From Planctomycetota bacterium (GTDB lineage: Bacteria; Planctomycetota; UBA1135; GCA-002686595), in contig NZBA01000120.1 in the NCBI GenBank assembly GCA_002686265.1, forward strand, positions 1-64,000: a DNA stretch of 64,000 nt, read 5' to 3'. Positions 45,519 through 53,783 of the stretch are shown here, one piece after another; within the stretch, counting starts at the first letter, position 1; every line of letters starts with the position of its first letter. A program made the position numbers and the translations under genes. Below the pieces are notes generated by a model. That model was not told the DNA's origin, ran no database searches, and was given only the letters and a program-made list of their open reading frames with translations.

Positions 45519-46274
45519 ATGACGACTACCCAACAGCTGCGCGGCGCACCCATCGACACCATGGACTGCCTACGCCGCGGGGCGAGCCTCTGTGGCGATC
45601 AGTACTGGCTGCTGGTGGTCATGGGCGCGCTGTTCATGCTGATCGTGAACGCCCAGACCGCGCTCCTGCCCCTGCCGATTCTCCTCGGCCCACTCACCTG
45701 CGGGATGTACTCGGCCCTGCGCGCGCGCTCGCGTGGCGAGCGGATCGTCCTGGGCCGGCTCTTCGACGGCTTTCGGTGCTTCGGCACCGCCTTCCTGGCA
45801 TCCCTACTGCACCTCCTGGTGCTGCTGGTGACCGCGATTCCCTTCGGCATGGCGTTGGGGCTGTGCGGGAGCATCGCGGGCGTGGCCTTCGGGAACGGTG
45901 CGGAAGTCGTCGGCGCGTGCCTCGCCACTCTCTTCGGCCTGATCGGTTTGGCGCTCGCGGTTGCGCTGCTGATCGCCAACACCCTGATCCTGTTCACCTA
46001 TCCGTTGATCATGGAGCGTGGTCTCTCCGCCGCCGCCGCTCTCGCCGCCAGTGCGCGGGGTGTGCGCCGCCACATCGGTTCCCTCATCGTCTTGAACGCC
46101 GTCCTGGCCCTGCTCACGTCGGTGGCCTACCTGGCCCTGATCCTCCCCGGTCTGCTCGTGTTCCCCGTCAGCATGGCCGCGACCTGGGTGGCCTACCGCC
46201 ACGTGTTCCCCGAGGAGGCGGCGGTGGAGGAGGCGAGCTCCGGGCGCGGCGTGGCGCCCATCGGCGAAGCGTAG
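45519..46274 (+). CDS. Multi-pass membrane protein of unknown function
   Basis: 251 residues with about five or six hydrophobic helices (for example YWLLVVMGALFMLIVN, GTAFLASLLHLLVLLVTAIP, LALAVALLIANTLILFTYP and VLALLTSVAYLALILPGLLV). The pattern MDCLRRGASLCGD, GPLTCGMYSALRARSRGE and YRHVF resembles the membrane-anchor family seen in putative DUF975/GDPD-membrane-domain-like proteins, but I cannot name it. ATG at 45519 is chosen over a GTG at 45441 because the extra 26 residues are Arg-rich and look non-coding; no Shine-Dalgarno supports either. Confidence 0.7.
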   Translation: MTTTQQLRGAPIDTMDCLRRGASLCGDQYWLLVVMGALFMLIVNAQTALLPLPILLGPLTCGMYSALRARSRGERIVLGRLFDGFRCFGTAFLASLLHLLVLLVTAIPFGMALGLCGSIAGVAFGNGAEVVGACLATLFGLIGLALAVALLIANTLILFTYPLIMERGLSAAAALAASARGVRRHIGSLIVLNAVLALLTSVAYLALILPGLLVFPVSMAATWVAYRHVFPEEAAVEEASSGRGVAPIGEA

Positions 46275-46343
46275 GTCGCCGACTTCCCCCGCCACCTCTC
46301 GGTGTCGGGTGTCTTCGTGACTCCCGTGAGCCGACCGGGCGGG

Positions 46344-46349
46344 TAGACT
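46344..46349 (+). promoter_or_regulatory. -10-like TAGACT upstream of a leader ORF and the nucleotide carrier
   Basis: TAGACT lies 14 bases before the ATG of a 17-codon leader frame and 76 bases before the GTG of the carrier gene, in a 151-base gap. Confidence 0.38.
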
Positions 46350-46363
46350 CCCGGGGCCGCACC

Positions 46364-46417
46364 ATGGGCCCGCTCTCCTTCCCCACCCTCGCCGCCGGCC
46401 CGACGCCGAGCACCTGA
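46364..46417 (+). CDS. Possible 17-residue leader peptide
   Basis: An ATG follows the TAGACT element by 14 bases and opens a frame encoding MGPLSFPTLAAGPTPST. Its TGA is part of TGAGG, the ribosome site for the GTG 8 bases downstream, so translation of the leader would deliver ribosomes to the carrier gene. Seen only in sequence; short frames arise easily in GC-rich DNA. Confidence 0.3.
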   Translation: MGPLSFPTLAAGPTPST

Positions 46418-46425
46418 GGTTGCCG

Positions 46426-47727
46426 GTGCCGCGCTCCCTCCAGCGCCGCCTGTTCGGGATCGAGCCGGGGGAGACGGCCTGCGTCCTGTGGGCGGCGGCG
46501 ACCTTCTTCTGCGCCCTCTCGGGGTACTACGTCCTGCGCCCGCTGCGGGACGCCTTCGGCATCGCGGAGGGCCTGAGGAACCTGAAGTGGCTCTACTTGG
46601 TGACCTTCGTCGTCATGCTCGTGGTGTCGCCGATCTTCGCCCTTCTCGTGGCGCGCTTTCCCCGCCGCCGGGTCGTTCCCTGGGTCTGCCACTGCTTCGC
46701 CGCGAACCTCCTGGTGTTCTCGGCCGCGCTAGGGGTGCTCCCCGGTGAGTGGAGCACCAGGGTGGGGAGCGTCTTCTTCAGCTGGACGAGTGTCTACAAC
46801 CTGATCGTCGTCTCGGTGACCTGGAGCCTGGTCATCGACCTGTTCTCGGTCGCACAGAGCCGCCGCCTGTTCGGTCTGGTGATCGCCGGCGGCTCCGCGG
46901 GGGCGGTGTGCGGGGCCGCGCTGACGGCGATCCTGGTGAGCGCCCTCGGGCCCGCACCGCTGCTGCTCGTCACCGCGGGCATGCTGGAGGCTCAGGTCCT
47001 CTGCATCGCCGGCTTGCGCCGAGCGTTCGCGCGGCGCGAGACCGAGGAGCCGAAGCTCCGCGAGCGGTCCTTGGGGGGAGGCTGGCTGGAGGGGTGGCGT
47101 CGAGTGCGCCACTCGCCCTACCTGCTGGCCATCTGCGGCTACATGCTCCTCACGAGCATCTGCGCGTCGGTCGCCTACTACGAGCGCAGCGCCGTAGTGG
47201 CCGCGGCGGCCATCGACTCCGCCGAGCGCGCCCGCCTGTTCGCCTCGATGGACGTCGTCTCCAACGTGCTGATCCTCGGCTTGCAGGCGTTCGCCGCCAG
47301 TCGCTTGTTGGCTTGGATAGGAGTCGGCGCCACCCTGTGCATACTGCCGGCCCTCTATCTGCTTGGCTTCTGCGCCATCGGCGGGGCTCCCGTCCTGGCG
47401 GTGATCGTCGTCTTCGAGGTTGCTCGGCGCTCGGTTGGCTACGGTGTCACGGCGCCGACCAAGGAGGTGCTGTACTCGCCGTTGCCACCCGTGGAGCAGT
47501 ACAAGGCCAAGCACTTCATCGACACCGCCGTGTGGCGCGGCGGCGATCTGCTCGGGGTCTGGCTGGCCTCGCTCCTGGACCTGCTCTCGGGCCTGGGGAC
47601 CCTCACCCTGGCGGCGGTGCCCTTCGCCGCTGCCTGGCTTGCCGTCGCCAGGCGCATCGGCCGGGACCCGCGCCTGCGGCGGGGAGGCGGCGGCGGCGCG
47701 GCCGGTTCCGCCTCGGAAGACGCTTGA
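46426..47727 (+). CDS. Npt1/Npt2-like nucleotide transporter (ATP/ADP carrier-type MFS relative)
   Basis: 433 residues, about 12 membrane helices. GYYVLRPLRDAFGI in the first loop, NLIVVSVTWSLVIDLFS in helix 4-5, and GGSAGAVCGAALTA match the bacterial members of the ATP/ADP translocase (Tlc) superfamily found outside obligate intracellular species; VTAPTKEVLYSPLPPVEQYKAKHFIDT is a signature of this group. In parasites and plastids such carriers exchange nucleotides; in free-living relatives the cargo is unknown. GTG at 46426 has GAGG 6 bases upstream; a TTG at 46420 would leave no spacing. The C-terminal tail is Gly/Arg-rich. Confidence 0.82.
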   Translation: MPRSLQRRLFGIEPGETACVLWAAATFFCALSGYYVLRPLRDAFGIAEGLRNLKWLYLVTFVVMLVVSPIFALLVARFPRRRVVPWVCHCFAANLLVFSAALGVLPGEWSTRVGSVFFSWTSVYNLIVVSVTWSLVIDLFSVAQSRRLFGLVIAGGSAGAVCGAALTAILVSALGPAPLLLVTAGMLEAQVLCIAGLRRAFARRETEEPKLRERSLGGGWLEGWRRVRHSPYLLAICGYMLLTSICASVAYYERSAVVAAAAIDSAERARLFASMDVVSNVLILGLQAFAASRLLAWIGVGATLCILPALYLLGFCAIGGAPVLAVIVVFEVARRSVGYGVTAPTKEVLYSPLPPVEQYKAKHFIDTAVWRGGDLLGVWLASLLDLLSGLGTLTLAAVPFAAAWLAVARRIGRDPRLRRGGGGGAAGSASEDA

Positions 47728-47770
47728 GGGCTGATGAGCGGGGGAGGGGAGGGACGGCGCACGCCGCAGG

Positions 47771-47798
47771 TTGCGGGTAGCGGGCTCTTGGGTACCTT
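47771..47798 (+). promoter_or_regulatory. Candidate promoter TTGCGG-N16-TACCTT
   Basis: A -35-like TTGCGG (47771-47776) and a -10-like TACCTT (47793-47798) stand in the 124-base gap before the repeat-containing secreted protein. The leader would be about 47 bases and would contain the AGAGG ribosome site 7 bases before the ATG. Confidence 0.4.
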
Positions 47799-47851
47799 GG
47801 AGCCGCGGGCTTGCTCCCGCTCCTCTCCCCAGCCCCCTTCAGAGGTCCAAG

Positions 47852-49324
47852 ATGCAATTCCGAGTTCTCAGCCTTCTGGCAGTGGCCGCGCTCCTGCCGA
47901 CCACGGCCGCCCAGTCCACGACCAAGCAGAAGCCGCTAACTCCCAAGTCGGCGTCCATGCCCCCCGTTTCGGTCACGGTCCCCGCGCCCAGCCCCGGCGG
48001 CGGCTACCTGGGCGGGACCGACTCCTGCGCCACTCCGATGCCGATCTCCGGCCAGGCGACCTTCCCCTTCGACACGAACGCCGCCTCGACCGGCGGCGAG
48101 GGGCAGAGCGAGTCGCTCTGCTTTGCCTTCGGCACGTCCGGTATCGAGCTGGATGTCTGGTTCTGCTGGACGGCGGACGCCACCGGCACCGCCACCATGA
48201 CCATGTGCAACGGGGCAAGCCACGACACGAAGATCGCCGCCTACCCGGCTTGCGGTTGCCCGGCGACGGGTTCGGCCCTGGCTTGCAACGACGACTCCTG
48301 TGCACTCCAGTCGTCGATCCAGTTCGCCGTGACCAACCAGACGGTGTACACCTTGCAGGTCGGCTCCTTCCCCGGAGCGGCGCCGGGCGCAGGCACCTTC
48401 GACATCGCGATCAACGCCGGCGGCGGCTCGGCCGGGTCGGACTCCTGCAGCACGGCGGATGCGATCTCCGGTGACGGCGTGTTCCAGTTCGACAACTCGA
48501 GCGCCACCACAGGAACGGAGGGGCAGAGCGAGAGCAACTGCTTCGCCTTCGGGACCTCGGGCATCGACGAGGACGTTTGGTTCGACTGGACGGCCGGTTG
48601 CTCGGGTACGACCGAGTACACCACCTGTGGTGGAGCGGGCAACGACACGAAGATCGCGGTCTATCCCGGTAGCGGCTGTCCCGCATCGGGTTCGTCGTTG
48701 GCCTGCAACGACGACACTTGTGGCCTGCAGTCCTCGGTGACGTTCAACTCGACGTCCGGCTCGACCTACACCCTGCAGTTGGGCTCCTTCCCCGGCGGCT
48801 CGGTCGGTTCCGGCACGTTCTCGCTCACGACCACCAACTGCGGTGGCGGCGGCGGCGGTCCGGGCACGGCCCTGTGCTTCGGTGACGGCTCGGCCACCGC
48901 ATGCCCCTGTGGGAACTTGGGCGGCAGCGGCGAGGGCTGCGGCAACTCCTCCGGCACCGGCTGCGCCCTCGACGGCTCCGGCTCCAACTCCATCGCCAAC
49001 GCCGACATGGCCCTCGATGCGACCAACGCCATCCCCGGCCAGCCCGGCCTGTTCTTCCAGGGGAACAACGAGGTCAACGGCGGCAACGGCATCGTCTTCG
49101 GTGACGGCCTTCGCTGCTGCGGCACCGGTGTCGCGCGGCTGCAGGTCGTGGTCCCCGACGGGAACGGCGACGCCTCGACCTCGGTCGACATCGGAGCGAG
49201 CGGCGGCGTGAGTGCCGGCGATCAGCGCTGCTACCAGTACTGGTACCGCAACCCCGGTTCGGGGTCGCCCTGTGGGAGTGGCTTCAACACCTCGAACGCC
49301 TACAGTGTGACCTGGACGCTCTGA
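47852..49324 (+). CDS. Secreted protein with two 140-residue repeats and a planctomycete Gly/Cys-rich C-terminal domain
   Basis: 490 residues; ATG preceded by AGAGG. Sec signal of about 20 residues (LLAVAALLPTTAAQ). Two tandem beta-rich repeats start at residues about 54 and 194 (GGTDSC... and AGSDSC...), each with EGQSES, CFAFGTSGI, DVWF, DTKIA, LACNDD and YTLQ, resembling pre-peptidase C-terminal/choice-of-anchor type modules. Residues about 333-490 carry CFGDGSATACPCGNLGG and CGNSSGTGCALDGSGS, the C-terminal region typical of many exported proteins of high-GC planctomycetes, ending NAYSVTWTL. Likely surface-associated or extracellular; no catalytic residues recognised. Closed by a strong terminator. 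Confidence 0.8.
   Translation: MQFRVLSLLAVAALLPTTAAQSTTKQKPLTPKSASMPPVSVTVPAPSPGGGYLGGTDSCATPMPISGQATFPFDTNAASTGGEGQSESLCFAFGTSGIELDVWFCWTADATGTATMTMCNGASHDTKIAAYPACGCPATGSALACNDDSCALQSSIQFAVTNQTVYTLQVGSFPGAAPGAGTFDIAINAGGGSAGSDSCSTADAISGDGVFQFDNSSATTGTEGQSESNCFAFGTSGIDEDVWFDWTAGCSGTTEYTTCGGAGNDTKIAVYPGSGCPASGSSLACNDDTCGLQSSVTFNSTSGSTYTLQLGSFPGGSVGSGTFSLTTTNCGGGGGGPGTALCFGDGSATACPCGNLGGSGEGCGNSSGTGCALDGSGSNSIANADMALDATNAIPGQPGLFFQGNNEVNGGNGIVFGDGLRCCGTGVARLQVVVPDGNGDASTSVDIGASGGVSAGDQRCYQYWYRNPGSGSPCGSGFNTSNAYSVTWTL
48011..48840 (+). repeat. Tandem in-gene duplication, unit 420 bases
   Basis: The two repeats of the secreted protein are spaced by exactly 420 bases (140 codons), comparing the DSC codons at 48020 and 48440. 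Many stretches are nearly identical at the protein level (EGQSES, CFAFGTSGI, NDDxCxLQSS), while third positions have drifted, so the duplication is not very recent. Confidence 0.75.
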
Positions 49325-49346
49325 GCGTCGGGTCCGCCACGAGGAC

Positions 49347-49380
49347 AAGGGGCGGCGTCGAGCGATCGACGCCGCCCCTT
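49347..49380. terminator. Strong intrinsic terminator-like hairpin
   Basis: A perfect 15-bp stem (AAGGGGCGGCGTCGA with its complement) closed by a GCGA tetraloop of the stable GNRA class, 22 bases after the stop of the secreted protein. The 3' arm ends CCCCTT and is followed by CGTCGT rather than a T-tract, which is common in high-GC genomes. It also separates this gene from orn. Confidence 0.75.
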
Positions 49381-49428
49381 CGTCGTGGGAGCAGCCGGTC
49401 CGGACCTGAATGTGGAGCGGGAGCTCGC

Positions 49429-49434
49429 TAGAAT
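49429..49434 (+). promoter_or_regulatory. -10-like TAGAAT 9 bases before the orn ATG
   Basis: TAGAAT is followed by nine bases and the ATG of orn, giving a predicted leader of about 3 bases. No Shine-Dalgarno is present. The preceding gene is closed by a terminator, so a promoter is required here. Confidence 0.5.
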
Positions 49435-49443
49435 GGGCGGCCC

Positions 49444-50007
49444 ATGACCCAAGCGCCGCCCGCCACCCACTTGGTTTGGATCGACATGGAGATGAGCGGG
49501 CTCGACCCGCGGCGGGACCGGGTTCTGGAGATCGCGACCCTGGTGACCGACGGTGAGCTGGAGGTCGTGGCCCAGGGGCCGGAGCTGGTGATCCACCACC
49601 CCGACGAGGTCCTGGAGGCGATGGACTCGTGGAACCGGACGCACCACGGCGAATCGGGCCTGACCGCGCGCGTGCGGGAGTCCAGGCTCGACGAGGCCGA
49701 GGCCGAGCGCCTGACCCTCGCGTTCCTCGCCGAGCACTGTGAGCCACAGACGGCACCCCTGGCGGGGAACTCGGTCTGGCAGGATCGCCGCTTCCTGGCG
49801 GAGCACATGCCGGCGATCGACGCCCACCTGCACTACCGCATCGTGGACGTGTCGAGCGTGAAGGAGCTCGTGCGCCGCTGGAGGCCCGAGGTGCTGGCGG
49901 AGGCGCCGCCCAAGGCCGGCGCCCACCGGGCCCTGGAGGACATCCGGGAGTCGCTGGCCGAGCTGCGGTTCTACCGCGAGCGGTTCTTCCGCCCGCCCGT
50001 GGCCTAG
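49444..50007 (+). CDS. orn: Oligoribonuclease
   Basis: 187 residues, the usual size. DEDDh 3'-5' exonuclease that degrades di- to pentaribonucleotides. Exo I: VWIDMEMSGLDP with Asp14 and Glu16; LEIATLVTDGELEVVAQGPELVIH is the Orn hallmark; Exo II region NSVWQDRRFL with the third Asp; YRIVDVSSVKEL; and Exo III HRALEDIRESLAELRFYRE with catalytic His and Asp. Single-gene transcript between a terminator and a convergent gene. Confidence 0.95.
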   Translation: MTQAPPATHLVWIDMEMSGLDPRRDRVLEIATLVTDGELEVVAQGPELVIHHPDEVLEAMDSWNRTHHGESGLTARVRESRLDEAEAERLTLAFLAEHCEPQTAPLAGNSVWQDRRFLAEHMPAIDAHLHYRIVDVSSVKELVRRWRPEVLAEAPPKAGAHRALEDIRESLAELRFYRERFFRPPVA

Positions 50008-50008
50008 A

Positions 50009-50064
50009 CCGAGCTCAGGGACCGAGACCGGGATCCGAGCTCAGGGAAGGGTCAGGGAAGGGTC
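50009..50064. repeat. Short direct repeats at the orn/3' convergent junction
   Basis: CCGAGCTCAGGGA occurs at 50009-50021 and again at 50035-50047; overlapping the second copy, AGGGAAGGGTC is repeated in tandem (50043-50064). The tandem copy duplicates the last codons and the stop of the minus-strand gene. Looks like replication slippage; no T-tract or stable hairpin. Confidence 0.6.
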
Positions 50065-53000
50065 AGGCGCAGGTTGGTGGTGGCGAGGGGGGCTACGTCG
50101 ACCTCGGCGTCGATGGGAGATCCGTCCGGGGCGGTCGCGCGGCAGGTGTAGACGCCGCGCGGCAGGTGGCTGAGGAGCACGGTACCGTCCTCCCCGGTGG
50201 CGATCGCTCCGGTCGAGGCCTTCACGCGGCCCTCGCCCACCCAGATCGACACTGCCGTGTCGAACTCGCTCGAGCGGACCTCCAGGGGGACGCCGCCCAC
50301 CCCCTGGCCGTCGGCGTCGGTGACCTCGACGGCCAGGTTGCCCAGGCGGCGCACCGCGATGTCGATCGGACCGGGGCCGCCGTCGAACGCGAAGGGCTCG
50401 TCCACCTTCCAGCAGTTCGCCGGCAGACTCCTGACGCGCCAGGTGCCGCGACCGACGCGCTCCCAGGTGGCGAGGCCGTCGCGATCCGTCGCGCGGTAGC
50501 CCAGGGACGTGAGCGGCGAGGCAGCGCAGAGGGTCAGGGACGCGCCCGCGATGGGCCGGGAGCCGTCCAAGAGCCGCACGACGAGGTCGTCGTCGCAGTC
50601 GAGCTCGAGCTCGACGAAGGTGTCCTCGGAGCGGGAGAGCTCGACCACCTCGGGCGAGGAGAGACCGAAGCGATCGTGCTGCACGAACACCGAGACGCGG
50701 TCGAACAGGAGCCCTTGGAAGGTCACCTTCCCCTCGGAGTCCACCAGCTCATTCGCCCGCAGGAGCCCTTGGGGTCCGATGGCGCTGACCAGGGCGTCGC
50801 ACACCGCCTTGCCGTCCCCGTCGACCACCCCGACCTCGAGCTTGGGGCCGTAGAGCGGCACCCGCAGGGTCCGGGGCTCGCCGGGGGCGAAGCGCTTGTG
50901 GACGCTGGCGTAGACCGTGTCCTGGTTCCAGTTGTGCAGGACCTCCACGGTGATCTCGTCCGCATCGACCAGCGGCACCTCCACCCGCTCCAGGTCGGTG
51001 ATCCACGGGCCGTCGACGAGCAGGTCCATGTGGATGCTGGTGGGATTGCCGTTCGCGTCTCGGTACCTCACGACGGCCGCCGCCACCGGGGGGGGGTCCC
51101 CGCCGTCCTCGGTAACGAACGTCAGGACGATGGGCTCGGGGGTCTCGAAGGGGGCGCGGACCACCCACTCGCGACCCGGCGCCAGCTCGATCGTACCCAG
51201 GCTGAGCATGCCCCCGCCGTGCCAGCAGAGGTCCATGGTGTGGATCCCCGGCTCGACGTCCTCGAGCACGAGGACTCCGTCGGAGGGGAAGCGGGTCATG
51301 GGGATGACCGTGTGACCATTCGCGGTGGATGAGAGCCACACCCCGCGCTCGGGGAGCGGCTCCGAGGTGAGGAGCTCGACCACCAGGGGTTGGGGGCGCG
51401 AGAGGGCGATGACACCGAACTCCACCCGGCCGTCACGGAAGGAGCCCTCGCGGGCGACGGTCGTGTAGCCCGGAGCGGAGGCCTCGACCCTGCCGACTCC
51501 AGCCGCGAAGCCTGCGACCTCGAAGGACCCGTCGGCGGCCACCGGGAAGGTCCGGCCACGGGATCCCATCCTCTTGCGCGCATGGAGCAGCTGCGGATCT
51601 ACCTTCGCGCCGGCCACGGGCTTGCCCGTGAGGGCGTCGAGGACCACTCCCACGCCGACCGCCGGCTCGGCCACCTCGAGGAGCACCTCGGTGTCGCCCT
51701 CGGCGGTGACCCGCGCCCCCACCGAGACGCTCTGGGCCAGATCGTCCCCGGTGACAGCCAGCAGCGTGACATCTCCCAACGGGGCCGAGGTGATCTCGAA
51801 GGACCCGTCCTCGCGGTCGGAGAAGTGTGCCGTCTGGCGGGCCGCGAAGAGGTCGTACCAGTAGATCAGCCGGAAGTCCTCGACGGGCTCGCCCTTCCTG
51901 AGGCAGCGCCCGTGCAGGCGCCCGGCGCGCTCGAGCTCGACCTCGAAAACCCTCCCCGGCGTCGCGGAATTCGGCATCTGCACGCTCATCAGCCTGCCGG
52001 AGACGTAGCCGCCCGCGCTCCCCTCGATGTCCAGCCAGCTGAGGGTCGTCGGCGTGCCGGGGACCGTGGCCTCGCCCGCCTCGTCGGCCCAGGCGCGCAC
52101 CTGGGGGCGCTCGTCCCCCTCGGCCCAGCTCCAGGTGACGGTGACCCTGCCGTGGGGCACGGGGATCTTCCCGGCCGGCGTGTCCTCGACCAGGCGTACG
52201 AGTAGGTCGGTGCCGAGCTGGGGCCGGAATTCGACGGTGAGGAGGGAACCCACCGGGGGGGGATCGCGCGTCTCCTCGAGGGGCAGGTAGCCGCCGCCCT
52301 CGAGGCGGAAGACGAAACGCACGGCGTCCTCGACCAGCGGGAGGTCGATCGGCCCCCAGGAGCCGTCCTCGGCCACCGCCGCCGAGCCCAGGAGCCTGCG
52401 GTCGCCGTTGGTGAGCTCGGCCAGGCCGAGCACCCGCGCCACGGGCACCGACGCCTCGCTCCAGACCGTGCCGTGGGCCGCGAAGGTGTCGTCGAGGATC
52501 AGGACGAGGGGCCCGCCGTCCCTCTCGGGTCGGACGGGGGCCGAGCGGCGCTTGTCGGCGGTCGCCCACAAGTGGGTCGGCAGGCGCGAGGGGAAGGCGT
52601 CCGCCCTCCCGGCCGCATCGCTGCTCGAGCGCCGCTCCAGGCAGGCGAGGGCGCGGTCGTCGGGGCTGTCGGGGAGGGTGCCCCCGGCTCCGGGCAGGAG
52701 GGCGAACAGCTCCCCCGCCTCGCGCGCCGTGAGTCCGCGCTGGACGACCAGGGCGCCCTCCACCGGCTGGCCGGCGCGGTCGGTCACCGACACCTCCAGC
52801 CGCGGCGCTTCCTCCAGGACGAGGGCGTCCCCCTCCGTCCATGCCGGGTCCGCCCCCGGCGTCACCCAGCGGGCGAGGTGCTCGCCGTGGGTGATCCAGG
52901 CGACGGCGTCGCTCATTGGGGGTTGGCCGACGCCCGGCGGCGGGACGCTCCCGGACGCGTCGGTGGTCGTGATGCCCAGGGCGGTCTCGTGGCCGCGGGC

Positions 53001-53375
53001 GTGCTCCCCCGCGACGGCGGGCTCGCACCAGGAGGCCTCCGCTCCCGCGACCGGCCGTCCCCGGCCGTCGATCAGGCGGAAGGCGCAGGGCATCCCGCCG
53101 CCCACCCGCCGCTCTCCCTCGGCGGGATCCAGGGCGGTCGCGAGGGGCCCGGCGGTCCCCGCGGCGGCCCCGTCGGCCCGCCGGGCGAGGTCACCCTCTC
53201 CGGAGGGGCCCGAGCGCGGGCGCGCGCCGGGGGCGGGGTCCGGCTCCCCGTGGGACGGTGCGGAGGCGGATCCGAGCACGGTGGGGGCTCCCTCCGAACC
53301 GCTTCCGACCGCACGCCAGACGACGATGGCCACGATGACGGCCAGGGCGGCCCCGATCAGGACGGACGGCTTCAT
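50052..53375 (-). CDS. Large exported/anchored protein with carboxypeptidase-regulatory-like (Ig-type) domains
   Basis: 1107 residues; AGAGGA lies 7 bases before the ATG. One N-terminal hydrophobic segment (VLIGAALAVIVAIVVWRAV) acts as signal anchor, followed by an Ala/Pro/Gly/Ser-rich spacer to about residue 80. The rest is a string of beta-sandwich modules of the carboxypeptidase regulatory-like/CnaB class, with repeated patterns such as VTDRAGQPVEGALVV, VLDALTGKPVAGAKVD, VTDADGQGVGGVPLEV and ending GVYTCRATAPDGSPIDAEVDV. No catalytic domain seen. Probably an envelope protein with adhesive or structural role. Possibly last in a run with the three genes upstream, 102 bases after the nearest. 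Confidence 0.78.
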   Translation of the reverse strand: MKPSVLIGAALAVIVAIVVWRAVGSGSEGAPTVLGSASAPSHGEPDPAPGARPRSGPSGEGDLARRADGAAAGTAGPLATALDPAEGERRVGGGMPCAFRLIDGRGRPVAGAEASWCEPAVAGEHARGHETALGITTTDASGSVPPPGVGQPPMSDAVAWITHGEHLARWVTPGADPAWTEGDALVLEEAPRLEVSVTDRAGQPVEGALVVQRGLTAREAGELFALLPGAGGTLPDSPDDRALACLERRSSSDAAGRADAFPSRLPTHLWATADKRRSAPVRPERDGGPLVLILDDTFAAHGTVWSEASVPVARVLGLAELTNGDRRLLGSAAVAEDGSWGPIDLPLVEDAVRFVFRLEGGGYLPLEETRDPPPVGSLLTVEFRPQLGTDLLVRLVEDTPAGKIPVPHGRVTVTWSWAEGDERPQVRAWADEAGEATVPGTPTTLSWLDIEGSAGGYVSGRLMSVQMPNSATPGRVFEVELERAGRLHGRCLRKGEPVEDFRLIYWYDLFAARQTAHFSDREDGSFEITSAPLGDVTLLAVTGDDLAQSVSVGARVTAEGDTEVLLEVAEPAVGVGVVLDALTGKPVAGAKVDPQLLHARKRMGSRGRTFPVAADGSFEVAGFAAGVGRVEASAPGYTTVAREGSFRDGRVEFGVIALSRPQPLVVELLTSEPLPERGVWLSSTANGHTVIPMTRFPSDGVLVLEDVEPGIHTMDLCWHGGGMLSLGTIELAPGREWVVRAPFETPEPIVLTFVTEDGGDPPPVAAAVVRYRDANGNPTSIHMDLLVDGPWITDLERVEVPLVDADEITVEVLHNWNQDTVYASVHKRFAPGEPRTLRVPLYGPKLEVGVVDGDGKAVCDALVSAIGPQGLLRANELVDSEGKVTFQGLLFDRVSVFVQHDRFGLSSPEVVELSRSEDTFVELELDCDDDLVVRLLDGSRPIAGASLTLCAASPLTSLGYRATDRDGLATWERVGRGTWRVRSLPANCWKVDEPFAFDGGPGPIDIAVRRLGNLAVEVTDADGQGVGGVPLEVRSSEFDTAVSIWVGEGRVKASTGAIATGEDGTVLLSHLPRGVYTCRATAPDGSPIDAEVDVAPLATTNLRLTLP

Positions 53376-53477
53376 GGCGTTCCTCTCCTCTCCAGCTGGA
53401 CTGCGGGCGACCCGACTCCCCTCGCCCCCGGACCCTCGCGTGGCGCCGGAGTGAGAGGAACGCGGGTTCCTTCGTGT

Positions 53478-53783
53478 CTAGGGCTGCCCCGGCGGAGGCT
53501 GGACCATCGTGGGCTTGGGGAGCTTGCCCTGGGCGGATCGCCACGGAACGTCACCGCCTCCTTGGGCGACGGCGGGGGCCCAGCTCGCCAGGAGACAGCT
53601 CGGTACGGGCGAGGGCGCGGGGGGCACCTCCACGGCGCTCTGCGCTTTCGCCCGGTGCCCAGCCAAGGGGAAGTCGTCTCCGCCGCCCTGTGCCGTAACG
53701 GGGCACCAGCCAGCGGCGAGACAGACGAGCGACACCACCGTAAGGAGGGCGCGTACGGACCTAGTGGCTCGTGACGAGGTCAT
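53478..53783 (-). CDS. Small secreted Pro-rich protein, unknown
   Basis: 101 residues. ATG at 53783 lies 23 bases inside the end of the upstream gene; a Sec signal (VRALLTVVSLVCLAAGWCPVTAQ) supports this start over an ATG nine codons earlier. The mature part has two related segments beginning AQGGGDDFPLAG and AQGGGDVPWRSA joined by a Pro-rich linker, and ends TMVQPPPGQP. No homologue recognised. Moderate confidence because low-complexity frames are common at this GC. Confidence 0.5.
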   Translation of the reverse strand: MTSSRATRSVRALLTVVSLVCLAAGWCPVTAQGGGDDFPLAGHRAKAQSAVEVPPAPSPVPSCLLASWAPAVAQGGGDVPWRSAQGKLPKPTMVQPPPGQP

